Part shown: one piece after another, positions 10,401-19,650 of the stretch
How the letters are laid out: the number at the start of each line of letters is the position of its first letter
Numbering within the stretch: position 1 is the first letter of the stretch
Assembly (NCBI RefSeq): GCF_037392515.1
Contig: NC_090288.1
Location: 61,613,673 to 61,677,672, forward strand
From: Haliotis asinina
Lineage: Eukaryota; Mollusca; Gastropoda; Lepetellida; Haliotidae
Direction of reading: 5' to 3'
DNA length: 64,000 nt
Program-made: the position numbers and the translations under genes
Notes under the pieces: generated by a model
The model's input: only the letters and a program-made list of their open reading frames with translations
What the model was told of the DNA's origin: nothing
Database searches by the model: none

Positions 10401-11758
10401 ATCTTAGATTCACGAAGAGGATCTGTCTGTCATTGCAGACAACTACATTTGGACAGCCACACCCACCTTCAGTGCATCGCGGACCATACTTGTTTGGGGG
10501 ACAGGTGACACACCCCTCACTGTTGCACGTGGAGCAATAGCGATATCGAGGGCACAGTATCCGCTTTAGCTTCCGGCGGGGCGTACAGTAGTCACAGTAG
10601 GATTCGTATCCATCAAAGAGGCTACACCTGAGTCGACATCATCATCATCAACAACAGCAACTTCACCATCGGCATCTAGCATGAACAACTACTTTACGAC
10701 CACCACTATCATCATCATCATCATCATCATCATCACTACAACTAGCAGCATGAACAACTACTTTACGACCATCACTATCTTTATTAGCGTCAGCAGCAGC
10801 AGCAACAACAACATGATGACAATCAGCAGCAACAACAACATGATGACAATCAGCAGCAACAACAACATGATGACAACCAGCAGCAAAGAACTTGCTGTAC
10901 CAGTGAAGAAAGGTTAGACTGTAGGGCTTCAAATTCCATATATGAATACAGGCGCCAGATAAAAGTATATCATGCAAGTGATTAGCAACTGTGTACGCTT
11001 GTACAGTTGGAATCAGTGTCGATTCAATGTCTTCAATGCTGACGTAGGTGAAGCATTTACATTTTTCTTTTGTTTGTTGTTTAAGGCCGCAGTCTGCAAT
11101 ATTCCAGCTATGTGGCATTTACAAGTTACATTTCACCAGCTTTGTTATTTACAAGACATGAAAGCTTTGTTATTTACAAGACATGGAAGCTTTGTTATTT
11201 ACAAGGCATGAAAGCTTCACGCGTTTCTGCTATTAACTTCCTTAAGCTTTTTAGAAGTTGGTGAATCAGATAAGAGCAAAGTTCTTTAGTCGGGTGAAGC
11301 GACGTTTCGATACAGCTTCTTGTATCGTGTCAAGTAAGTATGAATTAGGTCTGCAATTTTTGGGTATCAATAAGATTGTTTAAACTAGGACGTAGAAAAA
11401 AGTCGTATTCATATCCAGCTGCAGGAAGCTCTTTATCGAAAGAACATTGATATATACGTCAGTCCAGTTGGTGTTCAACTACTGGTCTGACTGCTCTAGA
11501 CCCGATCATTTGCGCTGTGTTGCCGAACAAAATCCAGCATACGAATAGGAACGCCATTGTACCATACTGATATCTGCTAGTCATGTTATAAGAGGTATTA
11601 TTACCTTCTGACTGATATCCGAATTCTCTCCCTTTGCTGACCACACTTGCAGGTCACATGCCCACGTGAACATCTCTCCGCGCCGGAGTAAAACGCCAAG
11701 GCGGAAGGGCTGACAAGACAAGATAGTCCCAACAAGCAGATGCAACCGGACACCGGGA
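1367..11758 (-). CDS. secreted multidomain serine protease, clotting factor C-like (last exon missing)
   Basis: Fourteen minus-strand exons join in consistent phases into about 708 codons: 11758-11605, 10627-10467, 9709-9620, 8954-8796, 7924-7853, 7168-7052, 6851-6662, 5958-5842, 5372-5263, 4667-4607, 4390-4194, 2876-2590, 1968-1671, 1477-1367. The domain order is signal-peptide-like start, Cys-rich head, EGF, five sushi modules, trypsin-fold domain. His (TAAHC), Asp (YDSDIALLKL) and Ser (GDSGGP) of the triad are present. The head (CKCG, then CPRYRYC, then CVTCPPNKYG) and module order match Limulus factor C, the endotoxin-triggered protease of horseshoe-crab clotting; LCCL and C-type lectin modules are absent. 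A role as a secreted defence or haemolymph protease is inference. The last exon is presumably off the left edge. Confidence 0.88.
1671..1968 (-). CDS. factor C-like exon: catalytic aspartate region
   Basis: The acceptor is CCTCTCCAG and the donor GAG|GTAACA. It encodes ITKIYVNGNYN, then YDSDIALLKL with the catalytic Asp, VNARVQPACL, and VVTGFGK (the usual GWG is changed to GFG). The phase 0 start fits the preceding exon. Confidence 0.88.
2330..2570 (+). mobile_element. SINE-like element with CTCA tail
   Basis: A B-box-like GTTCGAATTCC lies near 2403 and a CTCA run at 2540-2567. The body is too diverged to assign to a family. Its tail ends about 20 bp from the donor of the next protease exon. 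Confidence 0.45.
2590..2876 (-). CDS. factor C-like exon: start of protease domain, catalytic histidine
   Basis: The acceptor is CTGTCAG and the donor GGG|GTAAGA. It encodes CGKPTKG, the activation region ALISGGTESKSQDWPWHV, CGGCLLGDSWVVTAAHC with the catalytic His, and FGVSHVNESMRDEPIQSR. The residue before the ISGG start is Leu, so the activation bond differs from the classic Arg-Ile. Confidence 0.9.
2885..4190. other. intron without recognised elements
   Basis: This is the intron between the last sushi exon and the protease domain. I see only AT-rich single-copy sequence and no supportable open frame. Confidence 0.5.
4194..4390 (-). CDS. factor C-like exon: sushi module 5, main part
   Basis: The acceptor is TACTAG and the donor CCAG|GTATTG. 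It encodes SRNSTCPSTSR, then GEGVRVHYKCNQAYNMIG and CQEDGTWTANLPHC, the Cys/Trp pattern of a CCP module. Confidence 0.88.
4607..4667 (-). CDS. factor C-like exon: short link into sushi module 5
   Basis: A 61-nt exon between TTTGCAG and GTAAGT. It encodes VVTCPDPGKPRKGRRCFGNG; phases 1 in and 2 out fit both neighbours. It is too short for an open-frame scan and is supported by its splice sites and by supplying the first Cys of the module. Confidence 0.78.
4880..4995 (-). mobile_element. tRNA-derived SINE fragment
   Basis: The minus strand carries a B-box-like GTGCGGGTTCGAATCCCGG core with an upstream GGCGATTAGGTG-like part. It does not fold as a proper tRNA, so a tRNA-derived SINE is preferred over a tRNA gene. 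It lies in an intron of the protease. Confidence 0.55.
5263..5372 (-). CDS. factor C-like exon: second half of sushi module 4
   Basis: The acceptor is CCCATAG and the donor TCAG|GTAAAT. It encodes VVYECDEGFVLHPN, then YCHIDGTWYPLIQPNC. Together with the exon at 5842-5958 it makes one CCP module. Confidence 0.87.
5738..5785. repeat. three copies of an 18-bp repeat
   Basis: TTCACAACAATGTTAAA is repeated three times in tandem within an intron. Confidence 0.8.
5842..5958 (-). CDS. factor C-like exon: end of sushi 3 and start of sushi 4
   Basis: The acceptor is CCCACAG and the donor TCAG|GTGAGC, phase 2 on both sides. It encodes CEEVGQLPKVTCPPLKALGN and an N-glycosylation sequon NGS. The first Cys closes module 3 and VTCPP opens module 4. 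Confidence 0.82.
6662..6851 (-). CDS. factor C-like exon: sushi module 3
   Basis: The acceptor is GTTTCAG and the donor CCAG|GTAACA. It encodes CTPPSLVANGIHQTF, then EVIYECNPGYVLKGHYSLVC and DGTWNHQTP, a nearly complete CCP module. Confidence 0.9.
7052..7168 (-). CDS. factor C-like exon: second half of sushi module 2
   Basis: The acceptor is TTTTCAG and the donor TGTG|GTATGT, phase 1-1. It encodes VRVKCDDGYRVVGARSIYC, then GKWSSMPKC. Confidence 0.9.
7853..7924 (-). CDS. factor C-like exon: first half of sushi module 2
   Basis: A 72-nt exon between ATTGCAG and GAAG|GTGAGA, phase 1-1. It encodes PICRHPNVSDHMYFDRERL. The split of one CCP module over two exons is common in this superfamily. Confidence 0.85.
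8150..8780. repeat. degenerate ~50-bp tandem repeat with TGACGTA cores
   Basis: About a dozen imperfect units share GTGTGACGTATGTAGCC and CAGAGTCCGTCATTACG cores. The array fills most of the intron between the first two sushi exons and ends a few bases before the exon at 8796-8954. Each unit carries half-palindromes of the CRE type (TGACG/CGTCA). Confidence 0.85.
8796..8954 (-). CDS. factor C-like exon: sushi module 1
   Basis: The acceptor is GCTACAG and the donor TGTG|GTAGGT, phase 1-1. It encodes ECRIVTKPAHGDVKV, then ATYTCSHGYSLVGQHILQC and NGTWSSESPYC, a whole CCP module in one exon. Confidence 0.9.
9190..9415 (-). mobile_element. SINE, family B (antisense copy)
   Basis: The plus strand shows the reverse of the family-B body: ATTCCAGCAATATTCCAGCTATAT, GAGTCTGGACCAGACGATCCAGTGATC, then CTCTTACCACAAGCATGG and AACCCGGACCTTCGC. 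The same blocks recur at 27.4, 30.4, 40.9, 42.9, 47.6 and 48.2 kb. Confidence 0.8.
9620..9709 (-). CDS. factor C-like exon: EGF module
   Basis: The acceptor is TCTTCAG and the donor ACAG|GTACTG, phase 1-1. It encodes CSSRCFNGGTCINNQCRCPD followed by GFTGDRCQT, a six-cysteine EGF module without a calcium-binding signature. It sits where factor C has its single EGF. Confidence 0.92.
9863..10022 (+). mobile_element. SINE, family A (tRNA-derived), near full length
   Basis: A tRNA-like head (GGGGTAGCCTAGTGGTTAAA as A-box region, then CCCGGGTTCGATTCC as B box) is followed by GAAGCCCATTTCTGGTGT, a CTGGAATATTGCTAA block and GGCGTAAAACC. This is the best preserved family-A copy in the window and serves as the reference for the others. 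Confidence 0.88.
10467..10627 (-). CDS. factor C-like exon: cysteine-rich head
   Basis: The acceptor is ACTCAG and the donor GAAG|GTGGGT, phase 2 in and 1 out. It encodes CSLFDGYESYCDYCTPRRK, then ILCPRYRYCSTC and CVTCPPNKYGPRC. The last block is nearly identical to the factor C head (CVTCPPNKYG) and is the strongest family marker. Confidence 0.88.
10680..10890. repeat. short tandem repeats (ATC, AGC and 24-bp units)
   Basis: An ATC run lies at 10707-10735, two copies of a GCATGAACAACTACTTTACG segment, and three copies of AACAACAACATGATGACAA. The open frames across them are low-complexity artefacts. Confidence 0.85.
11142..11218. repeat. three copies of a 25-bp repeat
   Basis: GCTTTGTTATTTACAAGACA-like units are repeated three times in the second intron of the protease gene. 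Confidence 0.8.
11605..11758 (-). CDS. factor C-like exon: signal-peptide-like start and first cysteines
   Basis: The donor AGAAG|GTAATA is in phase 2 and fits the next exon. It encodes a hydrophobic stretch GCICLLGLSCLVSPSALA, then FYSGAERCSRGHVTCKCG; CKCG matches the factor C N-terminus. The start at CTACAG (11758) keeps the signal-like stretch. A shorter exon from 11709 (TTGTCAG) is possible. No ATG is in frame, so the first codon must come from an upstream exon not identified. Confidence 0.65.
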
Positions 11759-11954
11759 CTGTAGAGGGCAGATAGATCACTATATATACATCATGGTAAA
11801 CAACATCTAGTACCTCAATTCGGGAGCGTTTGAGGTGGCCATCACTGTACTCGTACACCGGTTTCAACAGTATTTCAGTTATATCAAGGTGTGTCAGTTG
11901 ACGGTGAAGCAAGCGCCGTGTCGTTCATGTGACTTACATTTAACTCTTTGGCCA

Positions 11955-12090
11955 AACCCACGGGTAGGGTGCTGACACACCTTGGCTTAAGCAGAACGAA
12001 GATGGGATTCGAACTCACGAGTTAAGGACACGAGTGACCCAATTCTGCAAAATAAACTGCTGCGAATCAGACGACCGCGCCCCTTTTAGA
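11955..12090 (-). mobile_element. tRNA-derived SINE fragment
   Basis: The minus strand reads GGGGCGCGGTCGTCTGATTC, then GAGTTCGAATCCCATC, an A-box and B-box spaced as in tRNA-derived SINEs. No plausible tRNA fold is complete. Confidence 0.5.
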
Positions 12091-12649
12091 AGAAGTACAT
12101 TAGTGCAATCAAGCATAAAGGCATATGTCAAATATGCACTGTCAGTCTGGTTATACTTTACCATACATGACTTTCTGAGTTTTCTTCTCACGTAATCCGA
12201 CCATGCATATGAAGACCAGTTTCTCAAATATTTGAAGCACTTCCATATCACATGACGAAAAATATTGTATAAAATGGTGCATGTCGTTTAATGATTATAG
12301 ATCCTTGCGTGTAAGATAGAATATTCAATGAGCATTCACCACTGAATGTTATTGTATAAAACCGTTATCATGTATATTGACCCTCTAATCGACGTGCGAC
12401 CCGCCGATCACGTATGAAGTTTTACACACATCTATGCCATGATTCTGTGTGGGTTCTTTCCTTGTTTAGTTACTCTCAAACATTTATATGTATATTTCTC
12501 TAACCACCAGATACTCTCTGTGCATGGTGTCTTTCGATGATATACACCTCTGCTTAAACCTTTCAAATCCATTTAGTAGGATGTTTACATACAACACTGT
12601 TCCATATACACGGTTATGAATAATCAAACCTTCCCATCCCCTTTTGATG

Positions 12650-12694
<45 letters not shown>

Positions 12695-12708
12695 GTGTGT
12701 GTGTGTGC
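12650..12708. repeat. GT dinucleotide microsatellite
   Basis: An almost pure run of GT over about 55 bp. Confidence 0.95.
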
Positions 12709-12863
12709 CTTTGCTAATTTACTTAAACCAGGCTATACGTGAATCCACTTAATAATAATGTATGCACGTTTCACCCGTTGTGAATATGCTTTTGTGCAGA
12801 GCATTCTGTGTGTATATATATTCCTTTTCGAAACTGTTTAAATGTCTGCCTAAATACACTTAC

Positions 12864-13043
12864 CTGGGACACCAAACAGAAATGACATAATGAGTTGACG
12901 TAAGCCCTTAGTGGTAAGGATCTACATTTATATTCATCACATATAATACGCCATCCCTGACCGCCAGCTATAATGCAGTAACCTGGTCCCCATCTTGGAA
13001 CATACCACTCAACAACACATGAATCACAAGACGTTGGCAACAT
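12864..13043 (-). CDS. possible cysteine-rich first exon, unknown protein
   Basis: An ATG at 13043 opens 60 codons that run to a strong donor (CCCAG|GTAAGTG) in phase 0. Seven cysteines are present (for example CDSC, CIIAGG, CDEYKC, CHFC). The phase does not fit the next protease exon on the same strand, so it is not assigned to that gene. It may be an alternative start, another gene, or chance. Confidence 0.3.
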
Positions 13044-13304
13044 TCACACTTCATGAATCACATTAGCAAAACACCTTTGTATACACAACACCTTCATACA
13101 GACGAAGTTACGCAGTATCTATGTAAGGTATTGCATAAAGGTTATCGACAAACTAAACAGCGTATGTTTGTGTCGGAAGGGCATTTAAATTTACGTGTTA
13201 GATATTGTGCACTTACATTATGTCAGGTGTTGAGTACTACCAGAACATATAGAATTTGATGTACATATATGGTGTAGTTGCAAAGCATTTCAGGTGTGAC
13301 CAGA

Positions 13305-14765
13305 AACAGGGCATGTCAGATGTGAACTTACAGAGTATGTTGTATGTGTACTTACAGAACATGTTACATGTGTACTTAAAGAACATGTCAGATGTGTGCT
13401 TACAGAGCATGTCATATATGTACTTACACAACATGCCAAATGTGTACTTACAGAATCTGTGAGGTATACGTACAGAGCATTTCAGATGTATTCTTACAGA
13501 ACATGTCAGATGTGTGCTTACAGAGCATGTCATATGTGTACTTACAGGCCATGTCATATGTGTGCTTACAGAGCATGTCATATGTGTGCTTCCAGAGCAT
13601 GTCAGATGTGTAATTACAGAGCATGTCAGATATGGGCTTACAGAGCATGTTAGCTGTGTGATTACGGATCATGTGAGATGTGTACTTACAGAGCGTGTCA
13701 GGTGTGTACTTTTCAGAACATGTCAGATGCATACTTAGAGCTTAGAGCTTGTACGATGTGTGCTAACAGAGCATGTGAGATGTGTGATTACAGTGCATGT
13801 GAGATGTGTACTTACAGAGCATGTGAGATGTGAACTTACACAGCATGTCAGATGTGTGCTTACAGATCAAGTCATATGTGTGGTTACAGAGCAGGTCAGA
13901 TATGTGTTTACAGAGCCTTCAGTTGTGTGCTTACAGAGCAAGTCAGATGTGTACTTACAGGGTATATGAGATGTGTACTTACAGTACATGTAGGATGTAG
14001 GATGTATACTTACAGAGCATTTCAGATGTATGCTGACAGAGCATGTCAGACGTGCACATACAGAGCATGAGAGATGTTTATTTAAACAGCATATCAGATA
14101 TGTGCTTACAGGGCATGTCAGATATGGGCTTACAGAGCACATCAGCTGAGTACTTAAAGAGCATGTGAGATGTGTGCTTACAGAGCATGTTAGATTTGTA
14201 CTTACAGAGCATGTCAAATGTATGCTTACAGAGCATGTCAGACGTACACTTAACATGTGAGATGTATACTTGCAGAGCATCTCAGATGACTGATTACAGA
14301 GCAAGTCAAATGTGTGCTTGCAGAGTATGTCAGATGTGTACTTACAGAGCATGTCAGATGTATGTTTACAGAGCATGTCAGATGTATGTTTACAGAGCAT
14401 GTCAGATGTATGTTTACAGAGCATATCAGATGACTGATTACAGAGCAAGTCAAATGTGTGCTTACAGAGCATGTCAGATTTGCCCTTACAGTGAATGTCA
14501 GATTGTACTCACACAGCATCTCAGATGCATACTTACAGAGCAGCTCAGATGTGTACTTACAGAGCAGCTCAGATGTGCGCTTAAAGAGCTTGTCAGATTT
14601 GTGCGAACAGAGCATGTCAGTTGTGCACTTACAGAGCATGTCAGATGTGTGCTTACAGAGCATGTGAAATCTGCACTTACAGAGCATGAGAAATATGTAC
14701 TTACAGAGGATGTCGTGTCATGTGCTCTTACAGAGCATTTCAGGAGTACTTACAAAGCATGTTTA
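13305..14765. repeat. 24-bp minisatellite, about 60 units
   Basis: The unit is close to CAGAGCATGTCAGATGTGTACTTA. Because 24 is a multiple of three, several frames stay open on both strands and give false proteins of repeated EHVRCVLT or CSVSTHLT type. On the minus strand nearly every unit holds CTCT|GTAAGTAC, a 5' splice-donor match; on the plus strand it holds CTTACAG, an acceptor match. The array lies upstream of the protease gene. Units vary by scattered substitutions, so the array is not very recent. Confidence 0.95.
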
Positions 14766-14769
14766 GGAC

Positions 14770-15570
14770 ATCCAGGTAGCCAAATGAACACTTGTTCAAT
14801 CTAGCGAGCAGCGCAGACCCCGCGGTGTGTACAGCTCTGACGCCCAGGACGGCGGTAGCAGGATGAAACAGAAAGGAGGAAGTAGACGGGACTCCCCATA
14901 TTGTGGCGAGATCAATAGCTCCTACCTCTAACGATCCTGTCCACAATACTTTGTAAAACCGCTCTATCACGTGAACCAGGTTTTATCATTTGTAACGTGG
15001 AGGATTTTCCGATCTTTACAAAGTTGTCTGTACGTGGGTTGTTTGTGTTTTGCGGTATTGTTGAAGAAAGGTTTATCAAAATTTGGCACTTCAAAATTAT
15101 GTACTCTATGCCTTCGTGGTACATAAGTATAACGCGGGTAGGTAGTATCTCACCCTGCTGGCATCATCGAACAAATGACGTCGTGTTACTTCGTGATCAT
15201 GTAAATACGATTCGTTGTTTTGGTGGGTGGGTTTTTGCTCACTGTTCCTTCTTATTTTCAAGGAAGGAGGGTTGTGGGTGAGAAGGTGGGTGGGTTTTTG
15301 CTCACTGTTCCCTCTTGTTTTCAAGGAAGGAGGGTTGTGGGTGAGATTTCTGAGGGTATTTGAAGAATATAGTCGATTTGACTTGAGCACATAAATATTC
15401 AACAGACGTAACTTTAATTCGGATGTCGGTCATAGGATACAGCTGGCTATTCGCATCTCCGAGAGACAGCTTCTGACATCATCTGTTGTACATCGGAGTC
15501 ATCGCCTCTTCCCCCTCCTCTGCTGATATATCACGTGTTCAGCAATATACCATTATATATATATATATAG

Positions 15571-15603
<33 letters not shown>

Positions 15604-16900
15604 CCAGGTGGCATTTATGACAGGGAACATGAAAATGATAATGAAAGTCCCTACAAAACCGACTCAGGATGTGACTCCTGTTAGCAGTACGTCCCTTGCA
15701 TCAGTAATATTATCGGATTTGATGGAAAATTGATAGTAATGTAAATCTATGTGTAGGTTATGATGGTCAGGGAGAACGTTATTTCTAACAGTAGGGACCA
15801 TTCTCTTTATTTCATGTGCACAGATAAATAAATCTCTGAGCGTTTCCTTTCTAATGCAATTATGTGTATCAATATCACTGGATGCCCAGTAAACTTGCTT
15901 TAGTTACGTCACTAAGATCTCCGTCCGAGATGAGATGACGAATCTATATCAGCGACAGTGACATACATCCTATGATAACTCTCAGATATTGGTCTGTTCC
16001 ATGTCCCCCGTGTTTCCATCTCACCCCGCCCTAAATTTTCATTCTGGCGTGAAATAATAAATTCGCTATGTCTCGTCTCACTTTTCTACGCCGCAGTTCA
16101 AATTGATGCCAGATACAGCAAATACACTTAGTGTTACCCTTGCATTTTATAAATTACAGGTCATCTTGATCTTTCTACATTATGTGGAAAGGTTTCCGAG
16201 GCAAAGCGATTTGATGTGCGTTATAAACTGTAAGACACAACACATTATGTTTATCAACTGATTATTTTTTTCCGCCCGCCCGCTTTCTTCTTGGATGATG
16301 TTGGAAGAAACCAACAAACAGCTACTGTTGGCTTTATCAGAATCAATTAGACGATCGCACCAGAATCAATACCCTCACAAGCCGTATGGAAGACTCAAGC
16401 ACTGAGAATAGAACCAGTTCACGAGAACTGGAATTCCCAAGGAACTGACCTGGGTTACCTAACCTCGATCAATTGGTGCCATCGTGCTCTGGAGACAATC
16501 AATATTACCTGGTTCGCCGTGACATACAGACTGACCCGCTGCATGACATGTATGTCACATGTTTTGTGTCACGTGGTTCTCCCCGTCTGACAGTAACGTC
16601 ACGTTGACACCAACCTGACGCCACGTGGTATCTAGGAGAACTGTTTGATTCATGTGGATGCCCAAGTATAGGAAACTGCGCAGAAAACCAGACCACTGTG
16701 ACATTCCTTGTGCTTGATCCCACGTCAACTGTTACAAAAAGTGCTCTATGGGAGTCTATTTCAAGGCTGTTTCTTTCTCCGTGTTAGTCCGGGGTAGGTC
16801 ATTGTAGAAACAAGGACACGGGATATATATATCCTGAAATGCAGAAACAATTTCACACATGCAAATTTGTTCTTTTATAATTAGAATTTCACATACGCTC
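14770..16900. other. intergenic stretch with minor repeats
   Basis: No gene is supported. It holds a 63-bp tandem duplication at 15222-15347 (core GTGGGTTTTTGCTCACTGTT) and a TA/CA/TA block at 15553-15603. The rest looks single-copy. Confidence 0.5.
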
Positions 16901-16904
16901 ACGT

Positions 16905-18060
16905 GGACAGAACCCACGTGGGTAGGAGCGTGGTGGAGTGGGTTGGTGTGTGGTAGAGCGGGCTGGAGTTTGGTGCAGTTGGTTGGTGTGTGGTGGTGTG
17001 TGGTAGAGTGGGTTGGAGAGTGGTGGATTTGGTTGATGTGTGGCACAGTTGGTTGGAGAGTGGTAGAGCGGGTTGGAGTGTGGTTGAATGGGTTGGAATG
17101 TGGTAGAATGGGTTGGTGTGTGTTAAAGTATGTTGGTGAGTGGTAGTGTGGGTTGTTGTGTGGTGGAGTGGGTTGGTGTGTGTTAAAGTATGTTGGTGAG
17201 TGGTAGTGTGGGTTGTTGTGTGGTGGAGTGGGTTGGAGTGTGGTGAATGATTGGTGTGTGGTAGAGTTGCTTGGAGTGTGATGTAGTGGTTTGGTGTGTG
17301 GTAGTTTGGGTTGATGTGTGGTAGAGTGGGTTGTTGTTTTTGTTTTTTTTTGGGGGGGGTGTGTTGATGTGTGGTAGAGTGGGTTGGTTTTTGGTGTAGT
17401 GGTTTGGTGTGTGGTGATGTGGATTGATGTGTGGTAGAGTGGGTTGTAAAGTGGGTTGGTGTGTGATAGTGTTGGTTGGTGTGTGGTGGAGTAGATTAGT
17501 GTGTTGTAATGTGGGTTGGTGTGTGGTGGAATGGGTTGTTGTGTGGTGATGTGGGTTGGTGAGTGGTAAAGTGGGTTGGTGTGTGGTGGTGTGGGTTGGT
17601 GTGTGGTAGGGTGGGTCGGTATGTGATAGAGTGGGTTGGTGTGTGGTGGTGTGGGTTGATGTGTGGTAGAGTGGGTTGTTGTTTTTGTTTTTTTTTTGGG
17701 GGTGTGTGTTGATGTGTGGTAGAGTGGGTTGGTTTTTGGTGTAGTGGTTTGGTGTGTGGTGATGTGGATTGATGTGTGGTAGAGTGGGTTGTAAAGTGGG
17801 TTGGTGTGTGATAGTGTTGGTTGGTGTGTGGTGGAGTAGATTAGTGTGTTGTAATGTGGGTTGGTGTGTGGTGGAATGGGTTGTTGTGTGGTGATGTGGG
17901 TTGGTGAGTGGTAAAGTGGGTTGGTGTGTGGTGGTGTGGGTTGGTGTGTGGTAGGGTGGGTCGGTATGTGATAGAGTGGGTTGGTGTGTGGTGGTGTGGG
18001 TTGGTTAACCAGTTGGATGGATTGGTGAGTAGGTTGGTAGGAGGTGTGGTAGGGTGGTGT
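16905..18060. repeat. G-rich array of GTGGGTTGGTGTGTGGT units
   Basis: The plus strand is built almost only of G and T with short units of about 20 bp. It contains an exact 60-bp tandem duplication (17101-17160 and 17161-17220) and a 345-bp duplication (about 17290-17635 and 17636-17980). The long minus-strand open frame, rich in His, Thr, Pro and Asn, is a by-product of the repeat. Confidence 0.93.
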
Positions 18061-18064
18061 GCGA

Positions 18065-18520
18065 CTGAGAGGTGGAGTTGGCATATGGGAGCTTTATACC
18101 CCTTCTCTGACGTGCAGGGCAGCGGGTGTATATGAGCATTCTCTGTCTCACCTGACACAAGTGCCGCGTAGCCTGCTGACCTACTTTTCATACTGCCATC
18201 TTGCTACATATTGTTCTCTTCATCTCATCAATACATATTGTATCCAAGTAAAATCTCCGAATTGCCTGAATAACACGCCCGTGCACGCTGTGGCCTAGTA
18301 TTAACTTTAATTCCAAACGGTAACACCCATGTAGATTACAGCCATGTTTAACCTTTGAATCCTCTTGAGATCTCAGGCGGGTAACAAGTAGATGTAGGCA
18401 CAGTCATTATTCATGATAATACTTAACCCTGTGGACACACTCACGATAATTACCAGATATATGTTTGTCTTCGTCGTTGGAAGAATCTGGCCATGTATAC
18501 CTTAGCCCAGATCCAGCTTC
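18065..18520. other. intergenic stretch, nothing recognised
   Basis: No exon, SINE or tandem repeat could be supported between the G-rich array and the LINE. Confidence 0.4.
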
Positions 18521-18526
18521 AGTTTA

Positions 18527-19290
18527 ATCAAAAATCTCATTGAAAGATGAAAACAAGAAAACTTAGACAATTTAGCTCCTGCATAGTTTAAAGATATTAC
18601 TCCAGATAGACTGGGTTCAGGATCTATTTATAACCTTAGGAATACTGACAATATTATCACACCTCTTGCAAAGTTAAGACTTCAGTATGGGTCCCCTTTT
18701 CCATCAAGTGTAATAATGTGGAATGATATTTCTTATACTGAAAGAACTCGACCTTCATTACAAAGTCTCAAGTCGTAATAAAAGTGCGAGCAACCTGGAA
18801 CTCCATCATATTACTCGTTTTGAATTTGAAAATTTAATATTATACACACGAAGCTGAGATACATGACTAGTCAGCTAAATTATGATCTGTATCGTTTCAG
18901 CATGAAAGATTCTGCCCCTTGTAACTGGCAATGCTTGTGAAAAGTGTGCACATCACTTCTTATTAGCGTGTAAACTGTACAACATTCAAAAAGAGATACT
19001 TTTATTACATTTAAAAAGCATTGTAAACACGACTCTCCAATCACATTGTCATCGATGGTATTTGGAAGTCCTGGTATGGCAATTCAACACAATGAATACG
19101 CTTTTAAATATGTGCAAACCTTAATTTATCAATCAAAACGTTTTGTGATAACGTGTGTGTCTTCTCTCTGTATATACATGTAATTGAAAATGTATGTACA
19201 TGTATGTAAATATTAGGGAGCGAGTTATAAGTGGGACAACTTGTCCCCAATCCCTTTCACATTTGTGAATAAAATATGTTTAATTCAAAC
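18527..19290 (+). mobile_element. LINE 3' end, degraded
   Basis: Plus-strand frames give YNLRNTDNIITPLAKLRLQY, then SSVIMWNDI, PSLQSLKS and, further on, a CAHHFLLACKLYNIQKE block. This is the usual C-terminal order of CR1/jockey-like LINE polyproteins. Several stops and frame changes make it dead. The 3' UTR ends in ATTTGTGAATAAAATATG near 19285. Confidence 0.75.
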
Positions 19291-19537
19291 CAGATTTGGT
19301 TTCTCTTCATAGGACATTCTAAAGAAAGGAGGTTGGATATAAAATTACTGCTGTGATGGAGTGTTAGTTTACCTGAACTAAATCCATATTTGGTTGTATT
19401 TGTTGTTTTAGGGTTCTTTTTCGCGTATACCTTGCAACGAAAAATAATGATGATAATAAACTTAGTTTTCAAAAAAGACGGTCTTGTACATTTGTACGAT
19501 AAGGAATGAGTGCCAGCCAAGTGAACTGTCGCGTCAC

Positions 19538-19650
19538 ATAAGCCACGGTTAAGTTGTTGTCAGGGGTGGCTCTCTCAAACGACTGCTGCACCGAGTTCAT
19601 GTGTTGAGAAGAGTATTCCTGATGTGTCCTTCGCCTAGGAGTCGGCTGGT
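19538..19650 (-). CDS. possible exon, unknown protein
   Basis: A good acceptor (CTTTTCAG) opens a frame reading QPTPRRRTHQEYSSQHMNSV, then FERATPDNNLTVAY before a GTGACG donor. The polar composition with Tyr and Ser suits a cytoplasmic tail, but no linked exon is proven. Confidence 0.22.

Noticed and set aside
11459-11580. Signal-peptide-like frame MAFLFVCWILFGNTAQ on the minus strand
   Set aside because: It lies downstream of the first protease exon, in its intron, and ends in a stop without a matching donor phase.
13237-14804. Several overlapping open frames of 70-210 codons on both strands
   Set aside because: They are the 24-bp repeat read in different frames; the proteins are eight-residue repeats with no other support.
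16756-18084. A 442-codon minus-strand frame rich in His, Thr, Pro and Asn
   Set aside because: It is the complement of the G-rich array; its length comes from the repeat lacking stop codons.
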